This document shows, piece after piece, positions 21,430 to 35,386 of a stretch of 64,000 nt of DNA. The notes below the pieces were generated by a model. That model was given only the letters and a program-made list of their open reading frames with translations. It did no database searches and had not been told where the DNA came from. Position numbers and translations under genes: made by a program. The number at the start of each line of letters is the position of its first letter. The stretch's first letter is position 1. Source of the stretch: Nemophila menziesii (Eukaryota; Streptophyta; Magnoliopsida; Boraginales; Hydrophyllaceae); contig JARWIR010000090.1 in the NCBI GenBank assembly GCA_029959085.1, positions 1,116,001-1,180,000 on the forward strand, read 5' to 3'.

Positions 21430-24400
21430 GGAGAATATTCAACTTAGGGGCAAAAAGCTACTTTTATTAAGGATTTTTTGCAATTTTTAGGCCATTTTGT
21501 TGAAGAGATGATGAATGTGTTAGTTGATTTAAGGGAAATTTAAACAAAGTAGACACATAAATGGTAGATGGGCATATTCTACGAAATAACATTGGTTCCT
21601 TTTGATGTGTTGTTTACGGAAATAAATACCGAGTTGTATCCTTGTTTCACGAAAACGGGTTCGTTGAATTTTATTGGGAAACGGACGCACAAGGTGAAAA
21701 ATATGTGGATGAATACTTTCTTCATAGAGCTCTTACAGATGTTAAGTCGTGTTTTTCCCGATGGACATACCTTACCCGCATCGTATGAAAACTCCAACAA
21801 CAAGTTAAAGATTTTGGTTTAGGTTACAAAATAAATTATATCTTTTTGAACGATTGTGTTTTGTACCGGGGTAATTACAAAGAACTAAAGGCATGTTTGA
21901 TTTGTAAATTATATAGGTGGGACCCGAAGCAGGGAAAGAGAGTGTCACATGAAAAATAATGATATTTTCTTATTATTTTGAGGTTACAATGAGTGTAAGC
22001 TTAGAGCCACATTGCATAGGAAATAATTTGGCACAAGACTGGAAAATCTACAGATCATGAGATTTTACGGCATCCAGTTGATGGACTTGATTATAAGATG
22101 TTCGATGACCGTCAGACGAAGTATGTTCTAGAGTCTCGTAGCATTTGTTTGGGCTGGGACCTTGACGAATTTTGTCGATTTTTAGGGCAAAAAAATCTGT
22201 GTAGCATGTGTCATGTTATATTGACCAATTTTAACTTAGCACTACAGTTATGCACAAAAGAATCCTCGTTCATGTTAACATTATCGACTCCTGGTCGCAT
22301 TGTCTTGGAAAAAATTGGATGTATTCCTTCGTCATATGATTGATGAGTTGAACACGTTATGGAGTAAAAGCATCCTTACTATGACGCACATAAGAAGTAA
22401 GTGATTGTTATGTGTAGTTGTGTTTTTATATAATTAATGATTATCCAGTGAGAGCGTATGTATCGGTTTGGTTAGGTCAATGTTACATGGCGTGTCTAGA
22501 GTGAATGTATTATACACCTTCATATCATGTTAAAAAATATGTAGTGTATTTCGATCACACACGATGGTTACCAATATCACGTCGTTTTTGGAAAGACATA
22601 ACTTTGTATGCGAATAGAGAGAAAAGAAAGGCAAATAGGAAGTACTCACGACAAGTACCCAAATACAACTTGATGGTTTGACCTGTGTGTTTCCGTGAAA
22701 ACACAAAGACTTTAGTGACAATGCAATAAAGAGAACACAAAGTAAATATTTTAACTAGAAGAAGTAGAGTATGTATTCTACGAATTACCGATTGGTCGAA
22801 AAACATGTTGGAACACAACAAAGATGATATTTATTACGAGAAGAATGTATGTGATAGCTTACTCGGTACATTAGTGGTCTTGACAAAATATTTGATAAAG
22901 ATAACGTGAAGGCGCACAAGGATTTGAGGGACCTGAGCATTAGAGAGGAATTGTGGTTGCCTACAAATGCGAGGGGTGGGGTGATTCAACCAAAAATAAA
23001 GATGTGATGATTTTGTATAAGCGAGAGGCTTTCTAGTATGGTTGAAGTCCCAAAAGTTTCCCAATGGTTTTTTGTAAAGTTTGAAAAATAATATTGTGAT
23101 TGATTCCGAGAAAATTATCGTAATAAAATTACACGTCTGTCACATAATGATGCAGTTCCTTTTTATTACTAGTGTACTAGGATTAATTGAGCCTAAAGCA
23201 GTAAGTGAGGCCATCATGGGGTTGTGTAGTATTTTTGTACGGTTTTTAAACTCAATTTGCGTATGCGTGAACTAAAAAAAGGGAAAAAATATGTTATTGT
23301 TCTGATGTGCCGGCTTGAGATTATATTTCCACCATTTTTTATATCATGACTCATCTAGTCGTACAATTTACGACAAAACACTACTTGGTGGACCGGTGTA
23401 AACGCGTTCAATATACCCCCTTGAGCATTATTTGAAGAAATTAAACGAGTACATACAAAATCTGGCAAGGCCAGAAGGTTAGATATCCGAGGGTTATGAC
23501 GTGGAGGAAAACTTGACTTTCATATCACGTTATCTCAAATTGGGAAAAACCAAATTTAATGATCTCAGTAGATATGCGAATCTATTGCGAGAAACAAAAA
23601 AGATATTGATTTTCAGAAGCTAATGTGACCCGGTAGGAAAAACGAGTTTCATTTATCTTTTATAAACTGACATGGACACGCTTATTTGGTGCATTCTTCC
23701 AAGTTGTGATGGGATTCAAGTTTATATTGAGTAAGTACTTTACTTATATAAACAATTATAATTACCTTTTTATTCATATTCCTTGTTTAACAAAAAACTA
23801 TTGTATTTCAGGGAACACAAGGCGATACTAGTTGTAACTGGTCATGCAGATATGGAAAAAACTCATAGAATAGAATTTTAACAATTGGTTCTTGGAGAAG
23901 GTAAACCATATTTTAAAATCAAACCAATAATCATGATAGTGAAACTCAGTATTTTTTCACTAATATGTGTTTTACAGGAAGGAAGCCGGCGATCAAGTTG
24001 TAACTGCATAACTCCATCATGTGGCTAACGATGCAAACCATACTGTGTTGAGTTATGATTCGCGTTTGATTAATGGGTGAAATGGGTCTCGCGTGAGAAA
24101 GGGACAACGAGTCGCTATGAATTATTGTGTTTGTTGTTTTGTCGAGGGCGTTAGTTGGAATGGTAAATTGGTTAAAGTCTTCAAGGCATATTTTAGAGAA
24201 AAATGTTCAGCAACGCTGTTCGAGTGCAAATGGCGTAACATCGGAAAGTTAAAAATTCAACGTGAACATAGTGTGACCATAATTTCCACTAGTTTATTCT
24301 AGTACAAGGATGAACTGTATAATCTAGTCAATCAAGAAAAGAAGGTGTTCTACATTGATGATTTAGTAAACACTAAGGGATCGCGATGTAGTACGTGGAA

Positions 24401-24720
24401 AGTTGTTTAATAAGTAAGCGGCCGACATGGTTAAAGTGTAGATGTATAGCGTGTCGAGTAAACATTTAATGCCTCTGAACCTTTACACATACCCATTGTA
24501 AATGACATCGCAGAGATAGTAAGGATACACATTATAAGAGAGAATGCATTGAAGTCGACTAAGAAAGATTAAAGCATAATCCAACAACTAGAGATGATGA
24601 GGAAAAACCAAACAATACGTGAGACGAGTGTGCAGATGAGGTTGATAGCCACCAGACCATGAACATTGATATTGGTGATGAGTTTATAGACCTTGAGAGG
24701 GATGGATACGAAACAAACTA
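21430..24720 (+). pseudogene. Decayed CACTA transposase (TNP2-like)
   Basis: Pieces align by eye with the better-preserved transposase at 31609-35357: 21568-21822 (FDVLFTEINTELYPCFTKTG, SLNFIGK, LPASYENSNNKLK) matches its residues near 140-210. Later pieces near 22090-22330, 22560-23060, 23080-23700 and 24093-24360 (YCVCCFVEGVSWNGKLVKVF, KKVFYIDDLVN) follow in the same order. Stops and frame changes are frequent. The element is clearly older than the one at 30.5 kb. Confidence 0.75.
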
Positions 24721-24751
24721 GTAACATGTTTATTAATTTGTATTGAATTAT

Positions 24752-24998
24752 TGTTATGAAATATTATAATGTGGGTATTATTCTAGAATAGTGGAGAATC
24801 TTTGTAACCTTCACATTTATCTCTTGTAACATCCTACTTATTATGTAATTAGTAGGGTAGTTAAATAATCCCATAAGTCTCTATATAAAGGCTTGTCCAT
24901 TCCCTCAAAGGAAGATGTAAATCCATATATAATAATATACTCTTATTATCTCCATATAACCTCTCATCAACTAGTTTCCTTTACATATTGTTTCAACA
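24752..24998 (+). repeat. 5' LTR of the copia element
   Basis: 247 bp with TG..CA ends. A TATA-like CTATATAAAGG lies at about 24880-24890. It differs from the 3' LTR at five positions. Confidence 0.88.
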
Positions 24999-27900
24999 CG
25001 TTATCAGCACGACTTTACCAACCGAGCTAATATGATTTGAGACTCTTCATAATTTTTATTTTTTTGTTATATAGAGGTAAGTAATTCTTGAGGTAAGATA
25101 TATTTTTTTAATTTTTTTATGTTATATTATAATATAATTGATTACTTCATCTCTATTTGAAAATATATTCTAATAGAGAGTATAGATTAATCGAAATTCA
25201 TATACCTTTTCAAATATATGCTTTTGAAAGAGAAGATTCAACTTGAAATTGTACAAGTTTGCTTCAAGAAAAGAATTACAATCATTGAAAAAAATGACGA
25301 GAATAAGCAACTAAATGTTTGCTTCAATTTATAATTTTTGATTGCTTAAAAGCAATGTGAAACTCGTCTTGTTTATGAAAAGATAACATTCGAGTTGTTT
25401 ATAAAGAACAAAAATATTTCAATGAACTTATCAGTTGAGAAACAATTGATGAAACCATTATGAAATGTCCAACTTGATAATGATTCATGGCTGAAATTAT
25501 TCAAGCCCACTTGTTACAAAAGTATGATTCATGAAAATAAGTCTAATAAAATAATTTTTTGTTCATATATTGAGCAATACTTTTGTCATATATCTTGCAT
25601 TTGAAATCAAGTGAGAAAATAAGGCTTATACGGAAAAAAAATTGGACATGTAATCCAAATACACCACAATAAAAAAAGTGGATTGAAATTGCGAAAGCAT
25701 TTGTGAAAGATTATGGAATTCATTTATCATAATATCGTTAATTATAGACTTAAAGTCTCAATATTTTATGGAAAAATGATTTATTGAATCATGCAGATAA
25801 GTATTGAGATGAATTCTCTTTCATTCTCAAATACATCTTAATGACATGAAAAACATTCTATTATCAATTCTTTGAAATATTGAATGTTAAAATATTCGTT
25901 TGACATGACCTTGAAAGTCATATGAATGTCATATGAATGTCATAAATGATAGTGAAAATAATCATTTGAGAAGAAAGTAACACATCTAAGAACGATTGCG
26001 TAGAAAAAAATGATATTTCTTCAATAATATCTCCAACGAGGCTTAAAGCCTAATCCCATGATTTGTATAGTTATCATGAATCAAAAATTCGTTTGATACA
26101 ATGAACAATTATACATTATATTAGTCACTGACTTTAAAAATCATACGGGGTTGGAGAAATAATTATGTATTCCTGAAAAGAACACGTTATCATAAAAAAA
26201 ATCGTGAACTTGAAATTGCGAAAGAGTATTTGACATGATTATTGAATCATGAAAACAAAAAGAAAGATAAATTCTGAAATGGATCCTTATAGGATGACAT
26301 TTTAATAAAAAGATAATTAAATATTAGAAATGGGATTTGAACCACCACCCTCTTGCAAAGAGGATACTTGAATATGTTGTTTTAGACCAATCAATCATCA
26401 TGTCATTTTTGTATTTGTACAAAACAAAAATCATCATGTCATAAGTGAAAAAAATTTACTCGACAAAATTATGTGACATAATTATTTTATGACGAATGTC
26501 ATTTGGATAAATCCAATATTAAATCAATTACGAGAGGATAAACTTATACTTCTATGAAGGATATTAAATCTTTATCGTATCTTCTCAAAGGATAATATAT
26601 GAGCGAGTCCAACTCGATTAAATTCAAAAATAGAGTGACAAAATAAATTGTATTGAGATGATTCATATGCTCTATATGTACAAAAAAAGTTGATATTATT
26701 CTTTAATAAAAACTCATCAACATGACCAATCGGTCAAAACTATCACATGAAGTGATATAAGTTTGATGACCCTAATTTTTTGCTATGTTAGGCTTTTATG
26801 TCATGTTTATTAATATAAATTAATTATCATGAATATAATCATGATTATAAACACAACCACTAATACAATATTTATCAATATTGTTTAAATCTTAAAATAA
26901 ATATTACCAGGCTATCTCCAATTTGTTTGTACTATTTGAAGTCAATAGTCAAATTCAGGAGGGAGAAATATATGATCTAGCAGAATATATATTTTCTTGA
27001 AATAGAAAATTGCTAGACAATTGGTTGCGAATTCGCCTAATATGAGTTATCGACATACAACTTTATACATATATACGGCCATATTGAAAAAAAAGTCCAA
27101 CTAAAAATCATGAATACCCTCATTGGTCAAAGACCAAAAGTATCCATCTATATACTGTTACTTGTGCAACATAAAATATAAATGGTCCACCGTTATACAT
27201 AAAGATGAGATCACGAACAAATATGAGAATTTATTTCAATCTACAATTATTGATATGTGTCTTGAGTTTGCCACATGAAAAATATGTATACTGGAATACT
27301 ATGCATAAAGCAAGATTCTCATGATAAGAGGGGGAGCTGAAAAATATTTTATAAGATGCAACTTCATCCTCGCAAATAAGTTATGAGCTCAGTGTTATAA
27401 TAAGATGCATTCATAAGTGACTAAGTCACGTATTCAGCTTGAAAAGATCATGCTCAAATTAATTTTCTTTGAATAGATACATTACAACGCGTAAAAGCGT
27501 GGTCGACCTGTCGGTTCCAAAATATCATAAAATTGAGCATTATGAGCAAGTTGGCACTTCTAAAATTATCATGAAATAATGTAAAAATATGACTAAAGAA
27601 TAGTACTCTAAAAAGAGTACCAGGTACCTGAATATTTTCTCAGTATTGAGAAATTGAGATAAAAGAACCTCATTCAATTATATTACTACAGAAATATATA
27701 TGGAATAAAAAAACAACTTGATCATGATCGAATATGTGTAAATGATCATGTAAAAGTTACTAACTGAAAACGAGGATCTTATATTGAAGTCCATTCTATG
27801 ATGTCGTCTAGAAAAATTAATTGGCCAAATATAATAAGACGCAGTCAGGCATAATCATACTCTCACAGTCAATGTGAATATATGAAGTACTTTTTTGGTG

Positions 27901-28855
27901 GAAAATATTTGTATGAAAGTTTCATATAGGACTTCATTTACGTCTTATGATAAAATAAATTTACCAATATGTAACATGTGATACGAAAAATTACATGAAA
28001 GTCTTTAAAAGATTAAAAACGCGTATACATAAATCTCGGGATATATTAGAATGATATTTGTATTACTTTTGTTGTCTTTAACAATCTTTATTTGTCTGAT
28101 ATATTGTCATGTAATCTGCCATATATTTGTTTTATATTTCATAAGTAGACTATGTGTTTATTTATAATTACATGCATGAATATTTATTACTCTAACTTGC
28201 ACGTGATTGTGTTTGTGGATCATTCCAGTGTTATATGACGACATGACTTCATATATTGTTTAATTTGTCATAGTTACTATAATAAAAATGTGTAAGATGT
28301 CGAATATCGAGATTATATTCGAAACTGATGATCATCACATATACGTTTACATGAGGGGGAGAACAACACGCATTGCACTCTTTATTCCTTCGTCAAGGTT
28401 TTTTACCACAAGGTTTTCCTGACAAAGTTTTTAATGAGGAAATTTATAAGCGTATTGATAACGATTATGTACTCTTGTTCCTTCACTCGGTTTTTGTTCC
28501 ACAGGGTTTTCTAGTAAGATTTTAACGAGATATATCAATAAAAATTTGGTGGATATTCAACTCAACTTGTTCAAATTTAAGTTCACAAGAAAAGCCCAAG
28601 ATGTAAAGTTCAAGATGAATATCATGTCAATATAACTTATGGCTGCACTTGATAATTTTATGCAAAGATACTTCCATTTCATGAGACAAGTCGATAATAC
28701 TAATGATCACGGTACTTTATCCACACATTCAGAGGAAGATTCATACGCGTTGCACTCTTTTTCCCTTGACTAGTTTTTTTCCCATTGGGTTTTACTAGCG
28801 AGGTTTTTAACGAGGCAACATCATATGCGTATTTGAAATAATACCCAAGAGGGAG

Positions 28856-29102
28856 TGTTATGAAATATTATAATGTGGGTATTATTCTAGAATAGTGGAG
28901 AATCTTTGTAACCTTCACATTTATCTCTTGTAACATCCTACTTATTATGTAATTAGTAGGGTAGTTAAATAATCTCACAAGTCTCTATATAAAGGTTTGT
29001 CCATTCCCTCAAAGGAAGATGGAAATCCATATATAATAATATACTCTTCTTATCTCCATATAACCTCTCATCAACTAGTTTCCTTTACATATTGTTTCAA
29101 CA
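28856..29102 (+). repeat. 3' LTR of the copia element
   Basis: 247 bp with TG..CA ends, preceded directly by the polypurine tract and followed by the target duplication ATTAT (29103-29107). Confidence 0.88.
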
Positions 29103-29315
29103 ATTATAACTTATTTGTGTTGATTATTCACTTTTGATTCATTCTACGATTTTCTGTATACTTGTGTAATGTGGGTTTAGTTATCGACTAATTTGTGGTT
29201 TCAAAAACAAACGGTAATAGCGACCATTATGTGGTTGCGAAAAATAAACCAGGTAGTCGTTAGAGAGATGAAGTATTTATAGACCACATATGTGGTCGGT
29301 ATTGATGGCACACAT

Positions 29316-29683
29316 CAGGGCCGGTCCTGACATTTTAGGGGTCTAAGACAAATTTTAAAAAATGAGCCCCTAAAATTACAAATTATATAAAAAAATGAAA
29401 TATTTACCAATTTTTTATTTATAATCCAATTATTTAAAAAAAAATAACTGAATAAAAAATTTCACTAATATAAAATTTATAAAAAAAAAATATCATAATA
29501 AATTAAAAAAAATTAGAAAAAAATGGAAAAAAATTGTCAAGATTGATTTAAATTGGACCAAAACTTTTTAAAAAAAAATTATATTTTTATATAAAATAAA
29601 AGAAATAGGCCCAACAATATTATAAGAATTGAAAGAGAACCCAAGGGCATGGCTTGGCCTCCTCCCTGAACCGGCTATATATG
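29316..29683. mobile_element. Small hAT-like non-autonomous element
   Basis: It starts CAGGGCCGGTCCTGA, a typical hAT terminus, and the right side carries CCTGAACCGGC. The flanks GCACACAT (29308-29315) and GCACATAT (29684-29691) agree at seven of eight bases. The interior is A-rich with GGGGTCTAAGACAAA near the start. The right terminus is worn. Confidence 0.55.
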
Positions 29684-29909
29684 GCACATATTAGCGTGGT
29701 CTATAATGCACCACCTTTTATTGACTATAGGGGTGTGTTTGCTAAATCTAGCGACCACGTCGGACGAAGATATAGACATTTAATGACCAAGTTTAGCGAC
29801 TAATCACGATCATTAAAATTAAATGCGACTTTTTAGCAACTATTTATGGGATTACTAGCGACCACTAAGACGGTTGTTAGTGGTTATCTCTATAGCAGTC
29901 GTAGTAATG

Positions 29910-30541
29910 CTTTGAGGATTAGGCTTGCTAACTCTTGTGATCATGTAATACAAGCTATATTATGATATTTAGCTATAACTGATGTTCATTCTCCTCAAAT
30001 CTCAGTACTAACAATCTCTCTTAATTTGCTTTTCGTGATCAGATTAATACACCCTAGAGAAATGATATTATAGTTTGTTTGTTTTTTGATCAGAAATTAA
30101 ATAACATACATTATCTTAAGCTAAATATGGTCTAATAAACAAATTATTATTGTTCTTTTGATTATAATAGTTAAAGTGTTAACATCAGTTGCAAGGGAGA
30201 AGTTGTTATCCATCGTCTCTTTTTTCTCCTTTCTCCATTGTCTGTGGTGCCAATAATTCTTGTTTACAGTCACTTCACTGCATGTGCATGCATATCGCAT
30301 ACAACGATAGTCAAATTCTGTGTATTAACTTAATTATCTCTCTTCCTTTCACTCATCGATCATATTTGACTTGGTTTCTCGATTTTTGGATTTTTATAGC
30401 ACGTGAAAGATTTTTCATTTTTTGTCAAAGGGATATATTATATATATAAAAGCAAGATAATAATTTTTTTTTACAATAGAAGTGCCTAGGCACCAAGTAA
30501 AATAAAAGACCGAACTCAGCTAATACCAAGTTTCGGAAATT
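29910..30541. other. Intergenic, nothing recognised
   Basis: AT-rich DNA between two CACTA elements. A chance frame of about 86 codons (30189-30449) has no motif. Confidence 0.4.
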
Positions 30542-30880
30542 CACTACTGGAAATGCGGTGTTTACCCACGACAAATTAGCAACGACCCGTAATTCGTCGT
30601 TAAGCGGGCGAAATTAGCGACGACAATAACTTAGCGGCGAAAATTAAAGCGTCGTTAATTAGCGACAACTGAATTTGTCGCTATTCCTTGGATTTTCGTC
30701 GCTGAATATTTTTTATTTCTTATTGATTTTTTTTAATAGCCGAAATGTCGTCGCTATCTTAGCGACACTACATTTCGTCGCTATTTTGAAGATTAGCGAC
30801 GACCCTGTGTGTTTAACCACGACCCGTAATTCGTCGTTAATCGTGGATCCTATTTTATGGATACAGCAGGTTTTTTAACC
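30542..30880. repeat. 5' subterminal repeat region of the CACTA element
   Basis: Multiple direct and inverted copies of a TTAGCGACGAC / GTCGTCGCTAA-like word follow the terminal inverted repeat. In the En/Spm family such motifs bind the TNPA-type protein. That function is inferred from the family. Confidence 0.8.
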
Positions 30881-31608
30881 CACATAACACACAAAACACC
30901 CAAAAGAATCCTCCGATTTTCTCCCAAAAACTCAACTAAATTCCATTTTTTTTTTTGTAATTGCTTCTCCACTTCATCTTGCATCATTCTTGGTTCAATA
31001 ATCAAAGTGGGGCTCCATTAATATCATCTTTCATCACACAATTTAAGGTAATAATTGCATGAAATTCACCTTTTAATTTTTTTTTTTTGAATGCTAATTG
31101 TGTTTTATTCTTTCTATATGGTTTGATTAGGTGAATTAATACAACTTTCTTGGTGGGGAATTAACATCACTCTTCAATTTATCCATCCAATTCAAGGTAT
31201 TTCCATTAAATTTCATGCTTTTTAAATTTTGTATTTATTTGATTATATTAGCAAGTTGATATACCATATGATTAGGTTAATGAATTAAATATTTGTTGGT
31301 TGATTATGCATGTGTTGTGTGAATTTATATTTTGTACTCATATATTTTTACTTGTTTATTTAATTCTTTGTTCTTTTTTTATATATTCATTCATTTAATG
31401 CTATGTAATATTTATTCATTTAATGGTTTGTAATATTTATTCATTCAATGGTTTGTAATATTTATTCATTCAATGAGTTTGTAAGTTTTTTTATTTTGTT
31501 TATTGTGTTGTAATTTTTATTCATTTTATTCATTGGGTTGTAATAATTATGTATTTTATTTTATTTTATTAATGTAGTCGCATAGTTTACTCAACTTGTT
31601 GTTAAGAG

Positions 31609-34600
31609 ATGGCATCGAGTTCGGACATGAGTATCGATAAGAGTTGGATCGAATTGACGAATGTGTTAGATGGTGAATATATTTTTGGGGTTTATAAATT
31701 TATCGATTTTGCTAAGAAGAGTAGAGGTTATACCGGTTACTTGTCTTGTCCGTGTAAGAAGTGTAATAATTTTTGTCGATTAAAAACCGAAGCTGTTATG
31801 GACCACCTTCTAAGAGAGGGATTTAACCATGATTATAAGGTTTGGACAAAACACGGTGAGAAAGCGATACAAACACATACACCCCCTGCAAGTAAAGATC
31901 CAATTATAGTAAATGAAATCCAGCATGTTTATGACGATGTGAGACAGAGTTACGATGTTGGTGGACATCTGGGAGACACCAAGATGAGAGATGCACATAT
32001 TCCAAGTCGAAGCAGTTTTGACACATTGTTCGAAGAATTGGAGACAGAATTATTTCCTGGTTGTGAATCGATGAGTTCGTTGAATTTCATTGCCAAGCTA
32101 ATGCATGTAAAAGTAAAGAACAAATGGACTAACACCTCATTCACCGAGCTACTGGAGTTGTTGGGTCGTATTTTGCCTAAACCTCACAATTTGCCCGATT
32201 CTTATGAAGCATGCAACAAGAAGTTGAAAAGTTTGGGTATGGGGTATGTTACCATCGACGTTTGTTTGAACGATTGTGTTATTTATTACAAAGAAAACAA
32301 AGACCTTGATAAGTGTCCAGTATGGGACCCAAAGAAGGGTATCAAAGTACCGCATAAAAAGCTTCGATACTTTCCGATTGCTCCTAGATTACAGCGACTA
32401 TACGCTTCAAAGCACACCGCCGAAGACATGATTTGGCACCATACCGGTAACAGTGCCGATCCGGATGTGTTGCGTCATCCGGTTGATGGTGATAGTTGGA
32501 AGAGATTTGCAGCGCTACACCCTGAGTTTGCTAGTGAACCTCGTAACGTATATCTGGGTCTTGGAATCGATGGGTTTTGTCCTTTCTCTATGCAGAACAA
32601 CTCGTATAGCATGTGGCCAGTCATATTAACCGTATATAACTTGCCCCTGTGGGTATGCATGAAGGAAACCACATTCCAGCTTTGTTTGTTGATTCCGGGA
32701 CCCCGTTCACCTGGTAAGGACATGGATGTCTTTCTTCGTCCTGTTATAGATGAGTTGGAAGAGTTGTGGGATAAAGGGATCGTTACGTATGATGCCCACA
32801 AGAAAGAAGAGTTTACGATGAAGGTTTGTTTGTTGTCTACCACTAATGATTTCCCCGCTAGGTCATACACTTCGGGATGGTCGGGTCAAGGTTACAAAGC
32901 TTGTCCCGAATGCATGGATCATACTCCGTCATTGAGTGTGAACAAAGGGATTGTTTACTTTGACCATAGACGTTGGTTACCTGTCGGACATCGATTTAGA
33001 AGCGAATGTGTTTTGTACAAGGAACCCGATGATAGGCGCCCACCGAAGAAATATAGTCCTGCAAGTATTCAGACACAGTTAGATGGGCTTCCCATTGTGT
33101 TTCCCGGTAAACACAAGGATTTTGGGGGAAAGATCGTGAAGCAAGATGTTAATCGACGATTCAATTGGAAGAAAAAGAGTATTTTCTATCGTTTACCTTA
33201 TTGGTCTGAAAACTTGTTGAAACATAACATTGACGTTATGCATTGCGAGAAAAACGTGTGTGATGCTCTGCTCGGTACAGTTATAGGTCTTGATGGTAAA
33301 GTTAACAAAGATAACGTGAAAGCGAGACTGGATCTTGAGAAATTGAAGATTAGAAAAGAATTGTGGTTGACTGAGAGAAATGGTAAAAAAAACATTGAAA
33401 CGGGGAAAGTACACTCTAACACCGTTAAAAAAGCGGACTATATTTCTTGACTGGCTGAAGGCACAGAATTTTCCCGACGGTTTTGCATCTAGTATGAGAA
33501 ACAATGTTCAAAGTGATACGGGTAAGATTATCAGCATGAAATCTCACGACTGTCACGTGATGATACAATATCTTTTCGTGGCTAGTCTCCCCGGGCTTAT
33601 TGAAGACAAAGCGATTAGTGATGTGTTTATTGGGTTAGCGAACGTGTTTAGAGTCGTTTGCAATAAAAATCTAAGCAGGAAACGGTTTGTATCGGGAAAG
33701 AAGAAAGTGGTTGAACTTATGTGTAGGCTAGAAATGATTTTACCTCCCGCGTTTTTTGATATAATGATCCACTTGGTGATACACTTATACGATGAAGCAT
33801 TGCTTGGTGGCCCGGTCCAAATGCGGTGGATGTACCCATTTGAAAGGTATTTGAAAAAGTTGAAAGAGTATATCCGAAATCCGGCTAGACCAGAGGGTTC
33901 AATAGCCGAGGGGTACATTGTGGAAGAGACGTTGAATTTCATATCAAGATATCTTAGTGAAGAAAAAACAAGGTTCAACGATCCAGGCAGATACAACGAA
34001 GCACCGCTGGTCCCAAAAGAGCTATCCGTTTTCAATTCCCAATGCACTCCAGTTGGCAAGATAGAGTATGTTTCTTTACCGTATAAGGAGAAGGAGCACA
34101 TAAGTTGGTATATTTTGCATAACTGCGACGAAGTCGAAACATACATGACGTAAGTAAATATTATTATCTTATATAAATATATATTATTTATTTATATATA
34201 AATATATTTATATATTTATATATTTATATACAAATATATTTACATATTTATATATTATTTATTTATATATTTATATATTTATATATTTATATATTTATAT
34301 ATTTGTATATTTATATATTTATATATTTATATATTTATATATTTATATATTATTTATTTATATATTTATATATTATTTATTATATATTTATATATTTATA
34401 TATTTATATATTTATATATTTATATTAGTTTATTTATACTCATTTACAATTATAGTGAACACAAATCAACACTTACGGGAACGAGTGATGAAATAGATAT
34501 TACGCATCGTCGAACGTTTAAGGAATGGTTTTTGGAAAAGGTATGTAATTTAGGCATTGGTTTAAAACTTATATATTTATTATCAAAGTACTAACTATTA

Positions 34601-35357
34601 TTGTTGTATATTAGATTCATGGAATGCATTCACGTGGCGATCCATTAGCTACCACCGAGATGGTGTCCTTGGCAAACATGTCTTATGGTTCGGTGCATAA
34701 ATATGATTCATGTGTTGTGAACGGTGTCAAGTGGGTAACTAAGTCCAAAGGAGAGAAAAGAGTGACGCAGGATTACGGAGTGTGTACCATTTACAATGAA
34801 GAACCCTATTACTGGGAATTAATCAAAATCTTGGAGGTTATGTACACTGGAGGGTGCTCGGTTGTGTTATTTGTCTGTAAGTGGTATAAAAAGTCTGAAT
34901 CGAGACAAGAACATGGGGTAACCTTTATCAACACAACATACTTTGAGTGGGCCGACGAACCATACATTTTAGCATCGCAGGCCAAGAAAGTGTTTTACAT
35001 CGACGAGATTAGTTCAAAGAAATCAATGAAAGGGTGGAAAGCCGTTTGGGAAATAAACGATCGACACGGATGGATTCCTGAGTTATGGGGTTTGGAATCA
35101 CTCCCTACTGGAAATGAGAGCATCAGCATACCATTGGATAACACGGGGAACGAGAACATCAGCATGCCATCGGCATCCACCGAGGAGATCGAGATTGATC
35201 CTGCTCATTTTTTATTGATTTGTCTTTTGATACGGTTATTGATGAGAATGAGGAAATTCATGATGACACCTTGGATGAATACGGTGATGAAGAAGAACCT
35301 ATAGAGGTTGATAGCGATAATGAACCCATAGTTATTAGTGGATATGATACTGATTAG
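31609..35357 (+). pseudogene. TNP2-like CACTA transposase, near-intact with two frame breaks
   Basis: The first open piece (31609-33450, 613 codons from ATG) has the N-terminal transposase-associated domain with CPCKKCNN near residue 47 and the TNP2 core (FEELETELFPGCESMSSLNF, CLNDCVIYYKEN, DVMHCEKNVCDALL). The frame shifts at an A8 run (33385-33392). The +1 frame carries on as RGKYTLTPLKKR.., DWLKAQNFPDGFASSM, ALLGGPVQMRWMYPFERYLK to 34149. GT..AG introns follow (34150-34455, 34541-34614) with exons 34456-34540 and 34615 onward (GVKWVTKSKGEKRVTQDYGV, FYIDEI). A second shift at a T6 run (35208-35213) would be needed to reach the acidic tail (TVIDENEEIHDDTLDE) ending at TAG 35355-35357. The protein cuts and joins element ends. 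Confidence 0.8.
34155..34440. repeat. ATATTT-type microsatellite in a transposase intron
   Basis: About 285 bp of TATATTTA/TATTTATA units make up most of the intron 34150-34455. Confidence 0.9.
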
Positions 35358-35386
35358 GTTTTTTTTATTTTGGTTTATTTGTATTA

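Larger units (their letters stand above)
24752..29102 (+). mobile_element. Complete but coding-dead copia LTR retrotransposon, 4351 bp
   Basis: Two 247-bp LTRs (24752-24998 and 28856-29102) begin TGTTATGAAA and end TTTCAACA, and they differ at five positions (about 98% identical). A perfect 5-bp target duplication ATTAT flanks the element. The primer-binding site CGTTATCAGCACGA (24999-25012) and a polypurine tract AAGAGGGAG (28847-28855) are in place. The 3.9 kb between has no open frame of 60 codons or more on either strand. The region 28350-28820 holds three related blocks with CACTCTTT.TTCC and GGTTTTTTACCAC-type words, as in copia 3' regions. It sits inside the 3' part of the decayed CACTA element. 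Confidence 0.85.
18094..29909 (+). mobile_element. Decayed CACTA element with nested insertions (outer limits tentative)
   Basis: A worn TNP2-like transposase lies inside. The proposed ends pair as CACTACTACAAC (18094-18105) and the complement of CATTACTACGAC ending at 29909, matching 10 of 12. The flanks are ATT and CTT, agreeing at two of three bases. Both 29200-29300 and 29690-29909 carry AGCGACCA and TTAGCGACT words of the CACTA subterminal kind. If these ends are right, a gypsy piece, a complete copia element and a hAT-like element lie within it. The left end is the less certain one, because gypsy internal sequence starts only about 45 bp after it. Confidence 0.4.

Noticed and set aside
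32475..32870. 131-codon - strand frame, and a 197-codon one at 33553-34146
   Set aside because: They are antisense shadows of the TNP2-like transposase, whose + strand frame has the conserved motifs.
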